NCBI RefSeq assembly: GCF_034355335.1
Contig: NZ_CP136422.1
Span: 1,243,001-1,307,000, forward strand
Direction of reading: 5' to 3'
DNA: 64,000 nt
From: Blautia coccoides
GTDB taxonomy: Bacteria > Bacillota > Clostridia > Lachnospirales > Lachnospiraceae
In this document: in pieces, positions 23,403-32,805 of the stretch
Numbering within the stretch: position 1 is the first letter of the stretch
How the letters are laid out: every line of letters starts with the position of its first letter
Position numbers and translations under genes: made by a program
Notes under the pieces: generated by a model
What the model was told of the DNA's origin: nothing
Seen by the model: only the letters and a program-made list of their open reading frames with translations
The model's database searches: none

Positions 23403-26400
23403 ATGAAGAAGATATGGAAACGAGTGTGTACAGGGATTCTTGCCCTGACCACGATTTTAACTGCATTACCGATCACATCGGTTCAGGCAGCGGAAACACA
23501 GTATTGGACGGAATCCTCAGAGAGAGTCGGATATATTGAACATGTGATGAATGATGGAACCATTCATTCGACATTCAATGAAGGTCACATGCGAGTAGAG
23601 GGCGAAACCGCCTATTGTGTAGATATTAACACTGGATTCAAGAATGGATATAAAACCAGACATGATGCAAGTGATAGCATGAGTACTGCACAGATCGAAG
23701 ATGTGGCATTGTCACTGGAGTATGTAAAGCAGTATAGAGGCAGTCATAGTAACCTGAATGGAAATCAGGGATATCTGTTGGAACAGTGCGTGGTATGGCA
23801 GAGACTTAGTGAACAGTTAGGATGGCAGTGTGATAATGTCAGAGCTGCATATTCTGAGATTTCGCAGGATATTCAGAATGAAGTGTATACAGGAGCGAGA
23901 GCATTTGTACAGGCAAACAAAGGTCGTTATAAATGTGGCGGATATATCTATACTGGAGAGGGACAGGATCTCGGACAGTTTTGGGCAGAACTGAATGTCG
24001 GAAATGCGAAGGTAAAAAAGATCACAGCAAATGAAAGTATCACAAAAGCAAATGCAATGTATTCCATTGCGGGAGCAACTTTTGGCATATTCTCAGACCA
24101 GAATTGCAGTAATCAGATTGGAACACTTACAACAAATGAAAATGGTGAGACAAATGAAGTTGAAGTGACTGCAGGGACTGTTTACATCAAAGAACTTTCT
24201 GCACCGAAGGGATATAAGCTGGATACGACAGTACACAGTCTGAAAGTTGAAGCTGGAAAAACAGCTACATTAAATGTTTCCGATGTTCCGAAAGTGACAG
24301 AGACATTGGTAGACCTGTTCAAGATTGATATGGAGACAGGAAAAGCAACTGCACAGGGAAATGCAGCACTGGCAGGAGCGGAGTTTACCTGGCATTATTA
24401 TGACGGACTTTATACAAAAGATAACTTACCAGAGAGAGCAACACGTACCTGGGTTACAAAGACGGTAGCTGAAAAAGACAGTAATGGAAATATTCATTAT
24501 GTGACAAAACTGGCAGATGCTTACAAAGTATCAGGAGATACATTTTACACCCAGAATGAAAAAAGCGTATTGCCACTTGGAACACTGACTGTTGAAGAAA
24601 CCAAAGCACCAGACGGATATTTACTGGACGGAGCTTATATGCAGGCAGGGGACAGTACAGAGCAGATCAAAGGAATGTATCTGACACAGATCACAGAGGA
24701 CGGAGAACTTGCAGTTCTTTCCGGAAGCAACCAGTATTCCGTATCTGATCAGGTAATCCGAGGTGGTGTGAAGATTCAGAAACGTGATATGGAGACAAAA
24801 GACACTAAGGCACAGGGAAGTGCTACATTAAAAGATGTAGCATTTGCAATTATTTCTCTGAACGAGAATCCGGTTCTGGTAGAAGGAAAACTGTACAAGA
24901 AAAATGAGACAGTTAAGACAATTCAGACAGGAATTGATGGAGTAGCAACAACATCGGCAGATTTACTTCCATATGGTAAATACAAACTGGAAGAAACCAA
25001 AGCACCGGAAGGTTATCTGACTGACGGGGCAAAAGCGATTGAATTTTCGATTACGGAAAATAGAAAAATAGTGGATTTAACAGGCGAAAGCCATTCCATT
25101 TACAACCAGATTAAACGTGGAGATTTGGAGGGAGTAAAGATTGGAGCAGGCACACATAAGAGACTTGCCAATGTTCCTTTTAAGATTACGAGCAAAACAA
25201 CCGGAGAGAGCCATATCGTAGTAACAGATAAAAACGGTCAGTTTTCAACTGCTTCCGATTGGGCGTCTCATAAGAAAAATACAAATGCCGGAACATCCAG
25301 TGAGGACGGTATCTGGTTCGGAATTTCTGAGCCGGACGATAGCAAAGGTGCATTACTTTATGACACTTATGAGATTGAGGAGTTAGCTTGTGAATCCAAC
25401 AAAGGTATGAAGCTGATTCCGGCATTTGAAGTTGTTGTCAGCAGAAATAAAGTAACCATCGATCTTGGAACGCTGACCGATGAGTATAAAAAAGAGATTA
25501 CCATTCATACAACCGCAGCAGATAAAGTAACAGGTGAGAAGGTAATTGTTGCAGGAAAGAAAATAACAATTGTGGATACAGTTACTCTGGACGGTCTGGA
25601 AGAAGGCAGAAAGTATCAGTTAAAAGGCTGGCAGATGCTGAAAGAGGAAAATGCAGTACTGCTCATTGATGGAAAGCGTGTGGAGAGTGATTACACTTTT
25701 GTTGCTGACAGCGAGAAAATGAAAGTAGAAGTTTCTTATACGTTTGATACATCAGAACTTGGCGGACAGAATCTGGTTACATTTGAAGAATTATATGACC
25801 TGAAGAATCCGGAAGAACCTAAAAAAGTTGCAGAGCATAAGGACATTGACGATGAAGGTCAGACAGTCCTGATTACAGAGCGAAAGATTTCGATTCATAC
25901 CACAGCAACGGATAAGAACGGTAAGAAAGAGATGGAAGCCGGAAAAGATCTGACGATCGTGGATACGGTTACTTTAGAAGGACTGGAAATTGGTACAAAC
26001 TATAAGCTGTCTGGTTGGCAGATGGTTAAGGCAGAAAATGCAAAGCTGATCATTGATGGCAAAGAAGTTACCAATGATTATGAATTTACAGCGGACAAGG
26101 AAAACATGGAAGTGCAGATTGAGTTTACTTTCGATGGCAGCACTCTTGGAAGAAAACAGCTTGTAACCTTTGAAGAACTGTATGATATAACAAATCCGGA
26201 AGAACCGAAAAAGGTAACAGAGCATAAGGAAATCAACGATGAAGGTCAGACTGTAACCATCAAAGAAGTACCGGAAACACCAACCCCAGAGACACCGGGT
26301 ACTACTACAAAAACCAGTAACCCTCCGAAAACAGGAGACACTGCAAATGCAATTTTATGGATAGCCATTCTGGTATTATCAGCAGCCGGAATCACAGGAG

Positions 26401-26471
26401 TTCGTATCTGGAATAAAAAGAAACAGGTTAAGAGATTAGGAATTGAAGAAAAGAAAGAAGAGGAGGAGTAA
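23403..26471 (+). CDS. LPXTG-type surface protein with thioester, Cna-B and VaFE domains
   Basis: A 1022-residue cell-wall-anchored adhesin. A signal peptide covers about residues 1-30. The next domain resembles a thioester adhesion domain, with Cys72 (AYCVDINTG) and a Gln128 motif (LEQCVVWQ) able to form an internal Cys-Gln bond. Several Cna-B/SpaA-type domains follow, each ending in E(T/L)KAPxGY or ELSAPKGY. Two VaFE-type repeats of about 120 residues come near the end (about 700-825 and 830-950), each with IVDTVTL and LVTFEELYD. The sorting signal is NPPKTGD, then a membrane helix and a positively charged tail. Such proteins in these elements may help mating contact or host attachment. Confidence 0.9.
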   Translation: MKKIWKRVCTGILALTTILTALPITSVQAAETQYWTESSERVGYIEHVMNDGTIHSTFNEGHMRVEGETAYCVDINTGFKNGYKTRHDASDSMSTAQIEDVALSLEYVKQYRGSHSNLNGNQGYLLEQCVVWQRLSEQLGWQCDNVRAAYSEISQDIQNEVYTGARAFVQANKGRYKCGGYIYTGEGQDLGQFWAELNVGNAKVKKITANESITKANAMYSIAGATFGIFSDQNCSNQIGTLTTNENGETNEVEVTAGTVYIKELSAPKGYKLDTTVHSLKVEAGKTATLNVSDVPKVTETLVDLFKIDMETGKATAQGNAALAGAEFTWHYYDGLYTKDNLPERATRTWVTKTVAEKDSNGNIHYVTKLADAYKVSGDTFYTQNEKSVLPLGTLTVEETKAPDGYLLDGAYMQAGDSTEQIKGMYLTQITEDGELAVLSGSNQYSVSDQVIRGGVKIQKRDMETKDTKAQGSATLKDVAFAIISLNENPVLVEGKLYKKNETVKTIQTGIDGVATTSADLLPYGKYKLEETKAPEGYLTDGAKAIEFSITENRKIVDLTGESHSIYNQIKRGDLEGVKIGAGTHKRLANVPFKITSKTTGESHIVVTDKNGQFSTASDWASHKKNTNAGTSSEDGIWFGISEPDDSKGALLYDTYEIEELACESNKGMKLIPAFEVVVSRNKVTIDLGTLTDEYKKEITIHTTAADKVTGEKVIVAGKKITIVDTVTLDGLEEGRKYQLKGWQMLKEENAVLLIDGKRVESDYTFVADSEKMKVEVSYTFDTSELGGQNLVTFEELYDLKNPEEPKKVAEHKDIDDEGQTVLITERKISIHTTATDKNGKKEMEAGKDLTIVDTVTLEGLEIGTNYKLSGWQMVKAENAKLIIDGKEVTNDYEFTADKENMEVQIEFTFDGSTLGRKQLVTFEELYDITNPEEPKKVTEHKEINDEGQTVTIKEVPETPTPETPGTTTKTSNPPKTGDTANAILWIAILVLSAAGITGVRIWNKKKQVKRLGIEEKKEEEE

Positions 26472-26508
26472 AACAGAGGGCGGCGATAAGCTGCCCTTTG
26501 ATGATGAA

Positions 26509-26757
26509 ATGGGAAAAAATCAGAAAGCAATAAAAGTATTACAGCGTTTATTTGATGCCGGATACGGAGCGGAAAAGGAGATTGTCAATATGGCGATGGA
26601 TGAAATGCTTGCTTTGCCGGGAGTGAATGTAGCAGATCTGTGCATTATCAGTGAGCTGCAGAAAAGCATTAAGGCAAACAAAGTGATAAGCTATTTGTCA
26701 GGGAAAAAAGAAGTAAAGGAAGAAACGAAAGGAGCAGATTATGGTGGAACAACCTAA
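26509..26757 (+). CDS. Small helical protein of unknown function
   Basis: About 82 residues, mostly helical (AIKVLQRLFDAGYGAEKEIV, DLCIISELQKSIKANKVISYL), ending in a charged tail. The longest open frame begins inside the adhesin gene at 26443. The ATG at 26509 fits better by position, though its ribosome site is weak. It lies between the adhesin and a RadC-like gene, an order seen in related elements. No function is proposed. Confidence 0.5.
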   Translation: MGKNQKAIKVLQRLFDAGYGAEKEIVNMAMDEMLALPGVNVADLCIISELQKSIKANKVISYLSGKKEVKEETKGADYGGTT

Positions 26758-26866
26758 ATATTTGGAAATGACATTATCACAATTGAAATCATATGTGGAA
26801 TCTTCAGAGAGTAATATTTTTTTGGTTGTAGAATTTCCAAAAGGAGATCAGAAGGATGGAGAATGA
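26741..26866 (+). CDS. 41-residue protein of unknown function
   Basis: The start ATG at 26741 has AAAGGAG 7 nt upstream. The product starts MVEQPKYLEMTLSQLKSYVE and continues with a short hydrophobic strand (NIFLVVEF). It overlaps the previous gene by 17 nt and the RadC-like gene by 11 nt, which suggests a translationally coupled series. Confidence 0.5.
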   Translation: MVEQPKYLEMTLSQLKSYVESSESNIFLVVEFPKGDQKDGE

Positions 26867-27329
26867 ATTGGAAGTTGTGAATATCCGTCTGGTAAAAGAG
26901 CCGTCTCTTTATAGTGAGCAGACGTTGGACAGTCCACAGGCTGTTGTAGAATTGATGGCGAAGGAGTTATCGCAATATGACAGAGAAGTATTTTGCATCC
27001 TGAATATGAAAAATAATGGACAGGTAATCAATATGAATCTGGTCAGTGTTGGAACAATCAATGCATCTTTGGTAATTCCCAGAGAAGTTTTTAAGAGCAG
27101 TATTCTGGCAAATGCTTCTGCAATCATTGGACTTCATAATCATCCCAGTGGCAATGTGAAACCGTCAAAAGAGGATATGATTGTTACGAGAAAGCTGCAG
27201 AAGTGCGGACAGCTACTGGGGATAGAATTGCTGGATCATATCATTGTCGGTGGAACTAATGGAAAGATGCTCAGCTTCCGAGAAGAAAAGATGTTGAATG
27301 TGACAGGAAGGATGGATTGGGAGAGATAG
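26856..27329 (+). CDS. RadC-like JAB-domain protein
   Basis: A 157-residue protein consisting of the JAB1/MPN metalloprotease-like domain of the RadC family. The JAMM zinc motif is complete (GLHNHPSGNVKPSKED, with an upstream Glu). It lacks the helix-hairpin-helix N-terminus of chromosomal RadC, as is usual for copies on mobile elements. Its role on such elements is unproven, despite the old link with DNA repair. AAGGAG lies about 11 nt before the ATG. Confidence 0.85.
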   Translation: MENELEVVNIRLVKEPSLYSEQTLDSPQAVVELMAKELSQYDREVFCILNMKNNGQVINMNLVSVGTINASLVIPREVFKSSILANASAIIGLHNHPSGNVKPSKEDMIVTRKLQKCGQLLGIELLDHIIVGGTNGKMLSFREEKMLNVTGRMDWER

Positions 27330-27372
27330 AAGAAAAAAGAATTAGAAGTTTTTATTTATTGTAATATTTCAT

Positions 27373-27402
27373 GTAGCGGCATTAGTAAAATAGTGTCGCT
27401 AC
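27373..27402. repeat. Hairpin between the RadC-like gene and the defence operon
   Basis: GTAGCG (27373-27378) with CGCTAC (27397-27402), extended inward by six more pairs including two G-T pairs. There is no clear T-run on the top strand. It marks the left side of the AbiL/KAP insert. Confidence 0.45.
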
Positions 27403-27512
27403 AAAAATTTGACTTATACATTGATATTATATGCATAACTCAAAATAAAATTGTTAAAAATAGAAAAAGAAACAATATATAACGAAAAAATCTCTAAATA
27501 AGAAAATTTACA

Positions 27513-27541
27513 TTGACTGAGAGAAGAGTAAAACATATAAT
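27513..27541 (+). promoter_or_regulatory. Strong promoter of the AbiL/KAP operon
   Basis: TTGACT (27513-27518) and TATAAT (27536-27541) with exactly 17 bp between, in AT-rich DNA. It is placed just 20 bp before the ATPase gene, so the mRNA leader is very short. Confidence 0.8.
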
Positions 27542-27561
27542 AAAGGTGGAGGTGTATAAGA

Positions 27562-28998
27562 ATGTTAGTAAAAGTAAGTGTTGAAAATTTTAAATCTTTT
27601 GATAAAGCAGCAGAGCTGACAATGATTTCCTCAAATAAAATACGAACAAATGCAAATCACAGGTTAAAGATAAAAAGTACCCAGTTATTAAAATATGCAG
27701 TAGTTTATGGAGCAAATGCATCTGGAAAGACCAATCTGGCATTGTTCTTTAAATTTTTTAAAGATAGTGTCTGCAATGGTATTCCGATAGAAGCTACACA
27801 GATGTTTTGTAAGAATCGGCAGGAGAATAAGGAACGAGAAAGTAGTTTTGAAATTCAGATTACTGTAGGTGACAAATTTTATGCCTATGGTTTTTCTGCA
27901 GTTTTAAGCAGACGAAAAGTAACCGGAGAATGGTTATATGAATTATATCAGAATGGTTCAGCAAAATGTCTCTTTGAACGAGAAGGAAGCAAACGTCCGG
28001 TGTTAAATGATGGCATTACGCTGACAAACACAGAAAAAAATAAATTTGAAACCTATGCAGATGATTTTGAAGGAAATGAAACATCTTTGTTCCTGACAGA
28101 AATGAATCGCGGGAAAAAATATAGCACACGATCTAAATTATTGTTCTTCCGGGATGTATATGACTGGATTCAGAATCATATTTCAATCATTACACCGGAT
28201 ACGCCATTGATTGATCTGGAATATTATTATGATGATAATTCGCTGAAGCTGATTAACAAATTGATCAAAACATTTGATACGGGTATCAGCCAGGTAAAAA
28301 TTGAAGAAATTACATTGGATGAGTTATCAAATGCATTGCCGAAATCAGTATTTGATAAGATGATGCAGCATGTAAAAAATAGAATGGAAGAGCAGGAAGA
28401 ACCATCATTCAGAATGACGATGAGGTCGAAGGAAACTTTCTTTAATATCGAAGTTGAAGGACATTCTGAACCGAAGGTCACAACAATCCGGTTGCATCAT
28501 AATAAGTCATTTTATGAGTTCGGTTTTGATGAAGAGTCTGATGGAACAAGAAGATTATTCGATTTGATGGATATGCTGTTGAATAAACGAGAAGATGTTC
28601 TTTATGTTGTGGATGAATTGGAGAGAAGCTTACATCCGAAACTGACAGAACGATTTTTGCAATTGTTTATGCAGCTACATGATGAGCAGCGTATGCAGCT
28701 ATTGTTCACTACACATGAATCATCCATTATGGATCAGGCTATTTTTAGAAGGGATGAAATCTGGTTTGTAGAACGTAACGCAGAAAATGCAAGCTCTATT
28801 TATTCCTTAGATCGTTTCAAGGAGAGATACGATAAAGTTTTGAGCAAGGCATATCTGGAAGGCAGGTATGGTGCGATACCAGTATTTTCAACATTTGATT
28901 TTGCGCGTGCAACGAGTCAGACGGATGTGCTTGCACAGACACCTGACGACTGCCGCGACAGTGCAGAAAGTATTTCTGTACCGAGAGAGGAGGAGTAG
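27562..28998 (+). CDS. AAA15-family ATPase, AbiLi/RloA-like
   Basis: A 478-residue ABC/SMC-like ATPase of the AAA15 group (OLD-nuclease ATPase relatives), the first half of an AbiL or RloAB abortive-infection pair. The N-terminal VENFKSFDKAAELTMISSNK and Walker A GANASGKTN (about residues 50-58) are typical. The signature-like DESDGTRRLFDLMDMLL and Walker B VLYVVDELERSLHP come near residue 325-355, followed by the switch TTHESSIMD. It is expected to sense phage or foreign DNA and work with the downstream RloB-like protein. The operon has its own promoter. Phage defence is known for related pairs, not shown for this one. Confidence 0.85.
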   Translation: MLVKVSVENFKSFDKAAELTMISSNKIRTNANHRLKIKSTQLLKYAVVYGANASGKTNLALFFKFFKDSVCNGIPIEATQMFCKNRQENKERESSFEIQITVGDKFYAYGFSAVLSRRKVTGEWLYELYQNGSAKCLFEREGSKRPVLNDGITLTNTEKNKFETYADDFEGNETSLFLTEMNRGKKYSTRSKLLFFRDVYDWIQNHISIITPDTPLIDLEYYYDDNSLKLINKLIKTFDTGISQVKIEEITLDELSNALPKSVFDKMMQHVKNRMEEQEEPSFRMTMRSKETFFNIEVEGHSEPKVTTIRLHHNKSFYEFGFDEESDGTRRLFDLMDMLLNKREDVLYVVDELERSLHPKLTERFLQLFMQLHDEQRMQLLFTTHESSIMDQAIFRRDEIWFVERNAENASSIYSLDRFKERYDKVLSKAYLEGRYGAIPVFSTFDFARATSQTDVLAQTPDDCRDSAESISVPREEE

Positions 28999-29000
28999 CC

Positions 29001-29702
29001 TTGGCTCCAGTAAGAAGTTATACGAATTGGAATAGTAGAACTACAGATGAAGAAGAACAGATTGAGCCTTATCGTAAGTACTTTTTCATATGTGAGGGTG
29101 CAAATACTGAAACATGGTATTTCAAAAAGTTAATTGATATCCGAAAAGAGTTAAATATTCATCCATTGATCGATATCCGGTTACTTGAAAAAACAGAGGG
29201 AGACAGGGACATTTCATTTCCAAGACGTTTGATTGAATTTGCAGAAAATCAGAAAGAAAATCCGGAAATAGCATTTGATAAAGAACGAGATAAGATGATT
29301 GTTGTATTTGATGGAGATATTTTTGAAGAAAAAGTACTTGATTATGATGAATTGGTAGCAGAAGGTGAGAAGAATAATATATTAGCGGTTAGCAATCCGG
29401 CATTTGAACTGTTCCTGTTGTTGCATTATAAAAATTCATACGAAGATGATATTGAGCCAAATGCTGAACAGATTATCAAGAATGAAAAAGATGGACATCA
29501 GACATTTATCTATAAGTTGTTACTTGCTAGAACAGGAATCAATCCGAAGAAAAATGCTGCGATTGGAGAACTCGCGAAAAATATAGAGATTGCTATTGAA
29601 CAGGAAAAGAAAATCAATGAGGATATTCATCAGTGTAAAGGACAGATTACATGTAATATAGGCCGGATTATTGATGAGATTCGGAAGGATGATGGAAAAT
29701 AA
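29001..29702 (+). CDS. RloB/AbiLii-like protein
   Basis: A 233-residue protein with an RloB-type (Toprim-like) fold. Diagnostic motifs are YFFICEGANTETWYFKKL near the start, IVVFDGDIF in the middle, and NPAFELFLLLHYKN. The acidic residues in these motifs could bind metal. It starts with TTG at 29001, 2 nt after the ATPase stop, with GGAGGAG upstream; tight spacing supports a two-protein system. It is probably the effector of the AbiL pair. The nature of the target nucleic acid is unknown. Confidence 0.8.
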   Translation: MAPVRSYTNWNSRTTDEEEQIEPYRKYFFICEGANTETWYFKKLIDIRKELNIHPLIDIRLLEKTEGDRDISFPRRLIEFAENQKENPEIAFDKERDKMIVVFDGDIFEEKVLDYDELVAEGEKNNILAVSNPAFELFLLLHYKNSYEDDIEPNAEQIIKNEKDGHQTFIYKLLLARTGINPKKNAAIGELAKNIEIAIEQEKKINEDIHQCKGQITCNIGRIIDEIRKDDGK

Positions 29703-29738
29703 GTTGTTAGATGAAAAATAGGGGTGGAAAGATACAGT

Positions 29739-31379
29739 ATGAAAGCAGATAATATAAAAAACATAATCAGTGACATAGATCATCTACCGTATAGAGCAAT
29801 TTTATTTGATGGAACATGGGGAATTGGAAAATCTTATGCGGTAAATGAGGCATTAGAAGCAAATCCCAATGTTTGTAAAATATCAATGTTTGGTTTGAAA
29901 GACACTAGGCAAATATATCATGAAGCTTTATTTCAATTGGCTTTAAAGAATAATATTGGTGGGAAAATAGGTGAAATAGCTAATAATATTTTAGATGGCG
30001 CATCAAAAATCTGGGATAAAGTTGGTCAGGCAAAGGAAGCAGTACAAAGTATAGTCAATGAAAGAGAAATGTTTCTATTATTGTCAAAAGAGTTTACTTC
30101 TGTTCATATTATTGTAATAGATGACTTGGAAAGAATGAGTGATGACATAAATTTGGAAGATATATTTGGAATTATAGAAGAACTCAAGCAATGTAATTAT
30201 GTAAAAGTTATTGTGATTGCGAATACAGATGAAATACAATCGGACAAAAAAGTTGTATTTGAAAAGTATAATGAAAAGGTCATTGAAAGAATATATCATA
30301 TTACAGAACGTGCAGAGAAAGTGACATGGAGTAAAATGAATATCCATGCAGACTTTGTTGAAAAATTCTTGGAAATCCATAAAGTCAAAAATTTACGGAC
30401 GCTCGAAAAGGCGCAACGTTTTTTTGAAGATGTAAAATTGTTTTGTAATAGTGACATGAGTGAGCAATTTAAAGAAGAATTAAGGTTAATATGCTTTGCT
30501 GTTGTTGTGGAGAGTATAGAAAACTTGTACTATAAAGAAATTGATTCTGATAATACTGATTCTGTAGAAAAAATGACAAATACGATTGGAAATATGCTTC
30601 AGCATAGAATTGGCAGATATCTTTATGGAATAAAGTGTAGTACAAATTTGGTAGAAATGATACTGAAATATTATGAGGAAGGGGTACTAAATGAAGAACA
30701 ATTGGAGGCTGAATACAAGTTATTTCTTAATTCAGGAGATAAGCCTAACTATTATAAGTCAGATGAGGAAATAAGGAGTGTATTACCTATTTTAAGAGAG
30801 AAAATGCTTGAAGCAAAGAGTTTGGCAGAATTAAATGAATTTGCAGATGCGTATGTTGTTTGGAGTGATGTTTTAGAGGAAAATAATGAAAGTGTTTTAT
30901 CAGAATATAGAAATATTTTAGAAGAAATGCTGGAAAAAACTGTCTTAGATGGGAAAGAGGAAATGCTATCGTATTCATATGATTTGTTTCACATGTCATC
31001 GGAAAAGACAAAAAGAATATATCAAGAAGAAAATAAAGAAACGATGAAATTTTTAATAGAGACATATGTGGGATATTTGAAAAAAACAACTCATGGGAAA
31101 AAGGCTTATGAGTATTCATATAAACTTAGAAATAATTTTGATAGTAGTTATTATCATGATATTATCATATCAGAGATAGACAATTTGTATAATAAAATTT
31201 CTTTTCCAGTAGACAATGTGGATGAGGATAGATATCATACGTGTTATAATATTATGTATATTTTGTATCATTCAGATGCTGAAAAATTCTTGCAGTATTG
31301 TGAAAAAATAAAAGAAGATTGTGATAATATGTCAAGGCATAGAATAGATGTTTTGATTGAGGAGATAGTAAAAAAGTAA
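29739..31379 (+). CDS. KAP-family P-loop NTPase
   Basis: About 546 residues. The N-terminal half is a KAP NTPase: Walker A FDGTWGIGKSY (about residues 23-33) and Walker B IIVIDDLERMSDD near 126-138, followed by the long IIEELKQCNYVKVIVIAN strand. The C-terminal half is helical and highly charged, with no membrane helix, unlike some KAP proteins. KAP NTPases occur often in predicted anti-phage systems. The gene lies 36 bp after the RloB-like gene under the same promoter and ends at a terminator, so it may be a third component or an independent system. The GTG at 29724 is an alternative start. Confidence 0.75.
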   Translation: MKADNIKNIISDIDHLPYRAILFDGTWGIGKSYAVNEALEANPNVCKISMFGLKDTRQIYHEALFQLALKNNIGGKIGEIANNILDGASKIWDKVGQAKEAVQSIVNEREMFLLLSKEFTSVHIIVIDDLERMSDDINLEDIFGIIEELKQCNYVKVIVIANTDEIQSDKKVVFEKYNEKVIERIYHITERAEKVTWSKMNIHADFVEKFLEIHKVKNLRTLEKAQRFFEDVKLFCNSDMSEQFKEELRLICFAVVVESIENLYYKEIDSDNTDSVEKMTNTIGNMLQHRIGRYLYGIKCSTNLVEMILKYYEEGVLNEEQLEAEYKLFLNSGDKPNYYKSDEEIRSVLPILREKMLEAKSLAELNEFADAYVVWSDVLEENNESVLSEYRNILEEMLEKTVLDGKEEMLSYSYDLFHMSSEKTKRIYQEENKETMKFLIETYVGYLKKTTHGKKAYEYSYKLRNNFDSSYYHDIIISEIDNLYNKISFPVDNVDEDRYHTCYNIMYILYHSDAEKFLQYCEKIKEDCDNMSRHRIDVLIEEIVKK

Positions 31380-31392
31380 AAGTAAATTTACA

Positions 31393-31434
31393 TAGCCAGA
31401 TGGTTCCAACTCAAGGAATCACCTGGCTATTTTC
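31393..31434 (+). terminator. Terminator after the KAP gene
   Basis: A 15-base arm TAGCCAGATGGTTCC (31393-31407) pairs with GGAATCACCTGGCTA (31415-31429), 14 of 15 paired counting one G-T, followed by TTTTC. Hairpin and flanks resemble those at 21308-21350. Confidence 0.85.
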
Positions 31435-31491
31435 ATGCCCGGATATTACCCCCAATAATATCAATCTAAGGCAGGGAAGGAGATGAAAATT

Positions 31492-32478
31492 ATGCCATAT
31501 ATACCACCATCGGTCGTGCAGGAGGTCAAGCGGATGGACTTGCTCACATACCTGAAAAATTATGAACCATACGAATTAGTTCACTTTTCCGGTAACACCT
31601 ACACTACCAGAACACACGACAGTTTGAAAATATCAAATGGGAAATGGATGTGGTGGAGTCAGAGAACCGGTGGCAGATCAGCACTGGATTATCTGATTAA
31701 AGTAAGAGGATACAGTTTTTTAGAGGCGGTTGAATTGCTTGCAGAACGGGCAAATATTCAGCCGCCTCTTTCTGTATCTGAGAATGTTCCGATGGAGAAA
31801 CAGTTACTGTTGCCAAAGAAAAATCAAGATGATCAAAAAGTGATTGCGTATCTTTCAGGACGAGGGATTGATAAGGAAATCATTCAGTTTTGCTTAGAGT
31901 CCGGAAGAGTTTATGAAAGTGCATTTCATCACAACGCGGTGTTTGTAGGGATGGATGAGAAAGATAATCCGAAATATGCAGCTATTAGGGGAATCGGAAC
32001 CAGTTTTATCGGAGAAGCAAATGGAAGTGATAAGAACTATTCTTTTTCCATTTTCACAGAAAAATCATGTGATACGGTACATCTATTTGAGTCAGCCATT
32101 GATTTGTTATCTTATGCGACATTGGTGAAATTGGATGGGAAGGAGTGGAGAATAGAACATTTATTGTCACTGGCAGGTGTCTATCAGCCAGCAAAAGAAA
32201 TTGAAAAAAGTAAAGTACCAGCAGCGTTGGCAAGAGCACTAAAAATGCATCCAGAGGTGAAGACAATCGTTCTGCATTTGGACAATGACCGTATTGGAAG
32301 ACTTGCCACAAAAGCAATTTCTACAGTACTTTTGAAGCAATATCAGGTAAAAGATGTACCACCAAAACAAGGAAAAGATTACAATGATCAGCTCTGCATC
32401 AAGCTAAATCTGGCAATTACAAAGCGAGAAAAAAACACTAAAAAGAGTATGTCTGGTCATGAAAAATATGAGAGATAG
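31492..32478 (+). CDS. DUF3991 / Toprim-domain protein
   Basis: About 328 residues. It has the primase-like N-terminal zinc-free region (YLKNYEPYELVHFSGNTYTT) and the DUF3991 segment (VIAYLSGRGIDKEIIQFCLE, KYAAIRGIG). A Toprim domain follows (VHLFESAIDLLSY with the acidic residue; IVLHLDNDRIG with the DxD). Proteins of this kind accompany Tn1549-like conjugation modules and are thought to act in replication or priming of transferred DNA. The ATG at 31492 is preferred because GGAAGGAG lies 9 nt upstream; the ATG at 31483 is too close to it. Confidence 0.85.
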   Translation: MPYIPPSVVQEVKRMDLLTYLKNYEPYELVHFSGNTYTTRTHDSLKISNGKWMWWSQRTGGRSALDYLIKVRGYSFLEAVELLAERANIQPPLSVSENVPMEKQLLLPKKNQDDQKVIAYLSGRGIDKEIIQFCLESGRVYESAFHHNAVFVGMDEKDNPKYAAIRGIGTSFIGEANGSDKNYSFSIFTEKSCDTVHLFESAIDLLSYATLVKLDGKEWRIEHLLSLAGVYQPAKEIEKSKVPAALARALKMHPEVKTIVLHLDNDRIGRLATKAISTVLLKQYQVKDVPPKQGKDYNDQLCIKLNLAITKREKNTKKSMSGHEKYER

Positions 32479-32493
32479 AAGGTGAAAAAAGAT

Positions 32494-32805
32494 ATGAAAA
32501 TTGCAAGATATGAGCTGAAGGTCGTGCATAAGAAAGAGCTGATTTTGATGATGGAAGACGATGTAGACAGCGAAGAACTGTTGAAGTTTTTTTGGGAAAC
32601 ACAGTTGAAAGAAGAAAAAGAACCGAGTGAATTACTTGGAATTATTGCTGAGAAAGTGTCAGAAGAAAGCTGTACGGAGCAGTGTGAAAGTTGTCAAAAG
32701 TATTGTCCGGCAAGTGAAGAATGTATGGCAACTGATGAAAATGTACGATGCACAAAGTGTGAATACTTGTGTGAAACTTGCGGGATTTGTGAACTGAAAG
32801 AATAA
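32494..32805 (+). CDS. Cysteine-rich small protein
   Basis: About 103 residues. The N-terminal half is acidic and helical (ELILMMEDDVDSEELLKFF). The C-terminal half contains twelve cysteines in CxxC-like pairs (CTEQCESCQKYC, then CTKCEYLCETCGIC), a pattern that suggests two or more zinc-binding knuckles. It follows the DUF3991 gene by 15 nt with AAGGTG as ribosome site. Its role in the transfer module is unknown. Confidence 0.6.
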   Translation: MKIARYELKVVHKKELILMMEDDVDSEELLKFFWETQLKEEKEPSELLGIIAEKVSEESCTEQCESCQKYCPASEECMATDENVRCTKCEYLCETCGICELKE

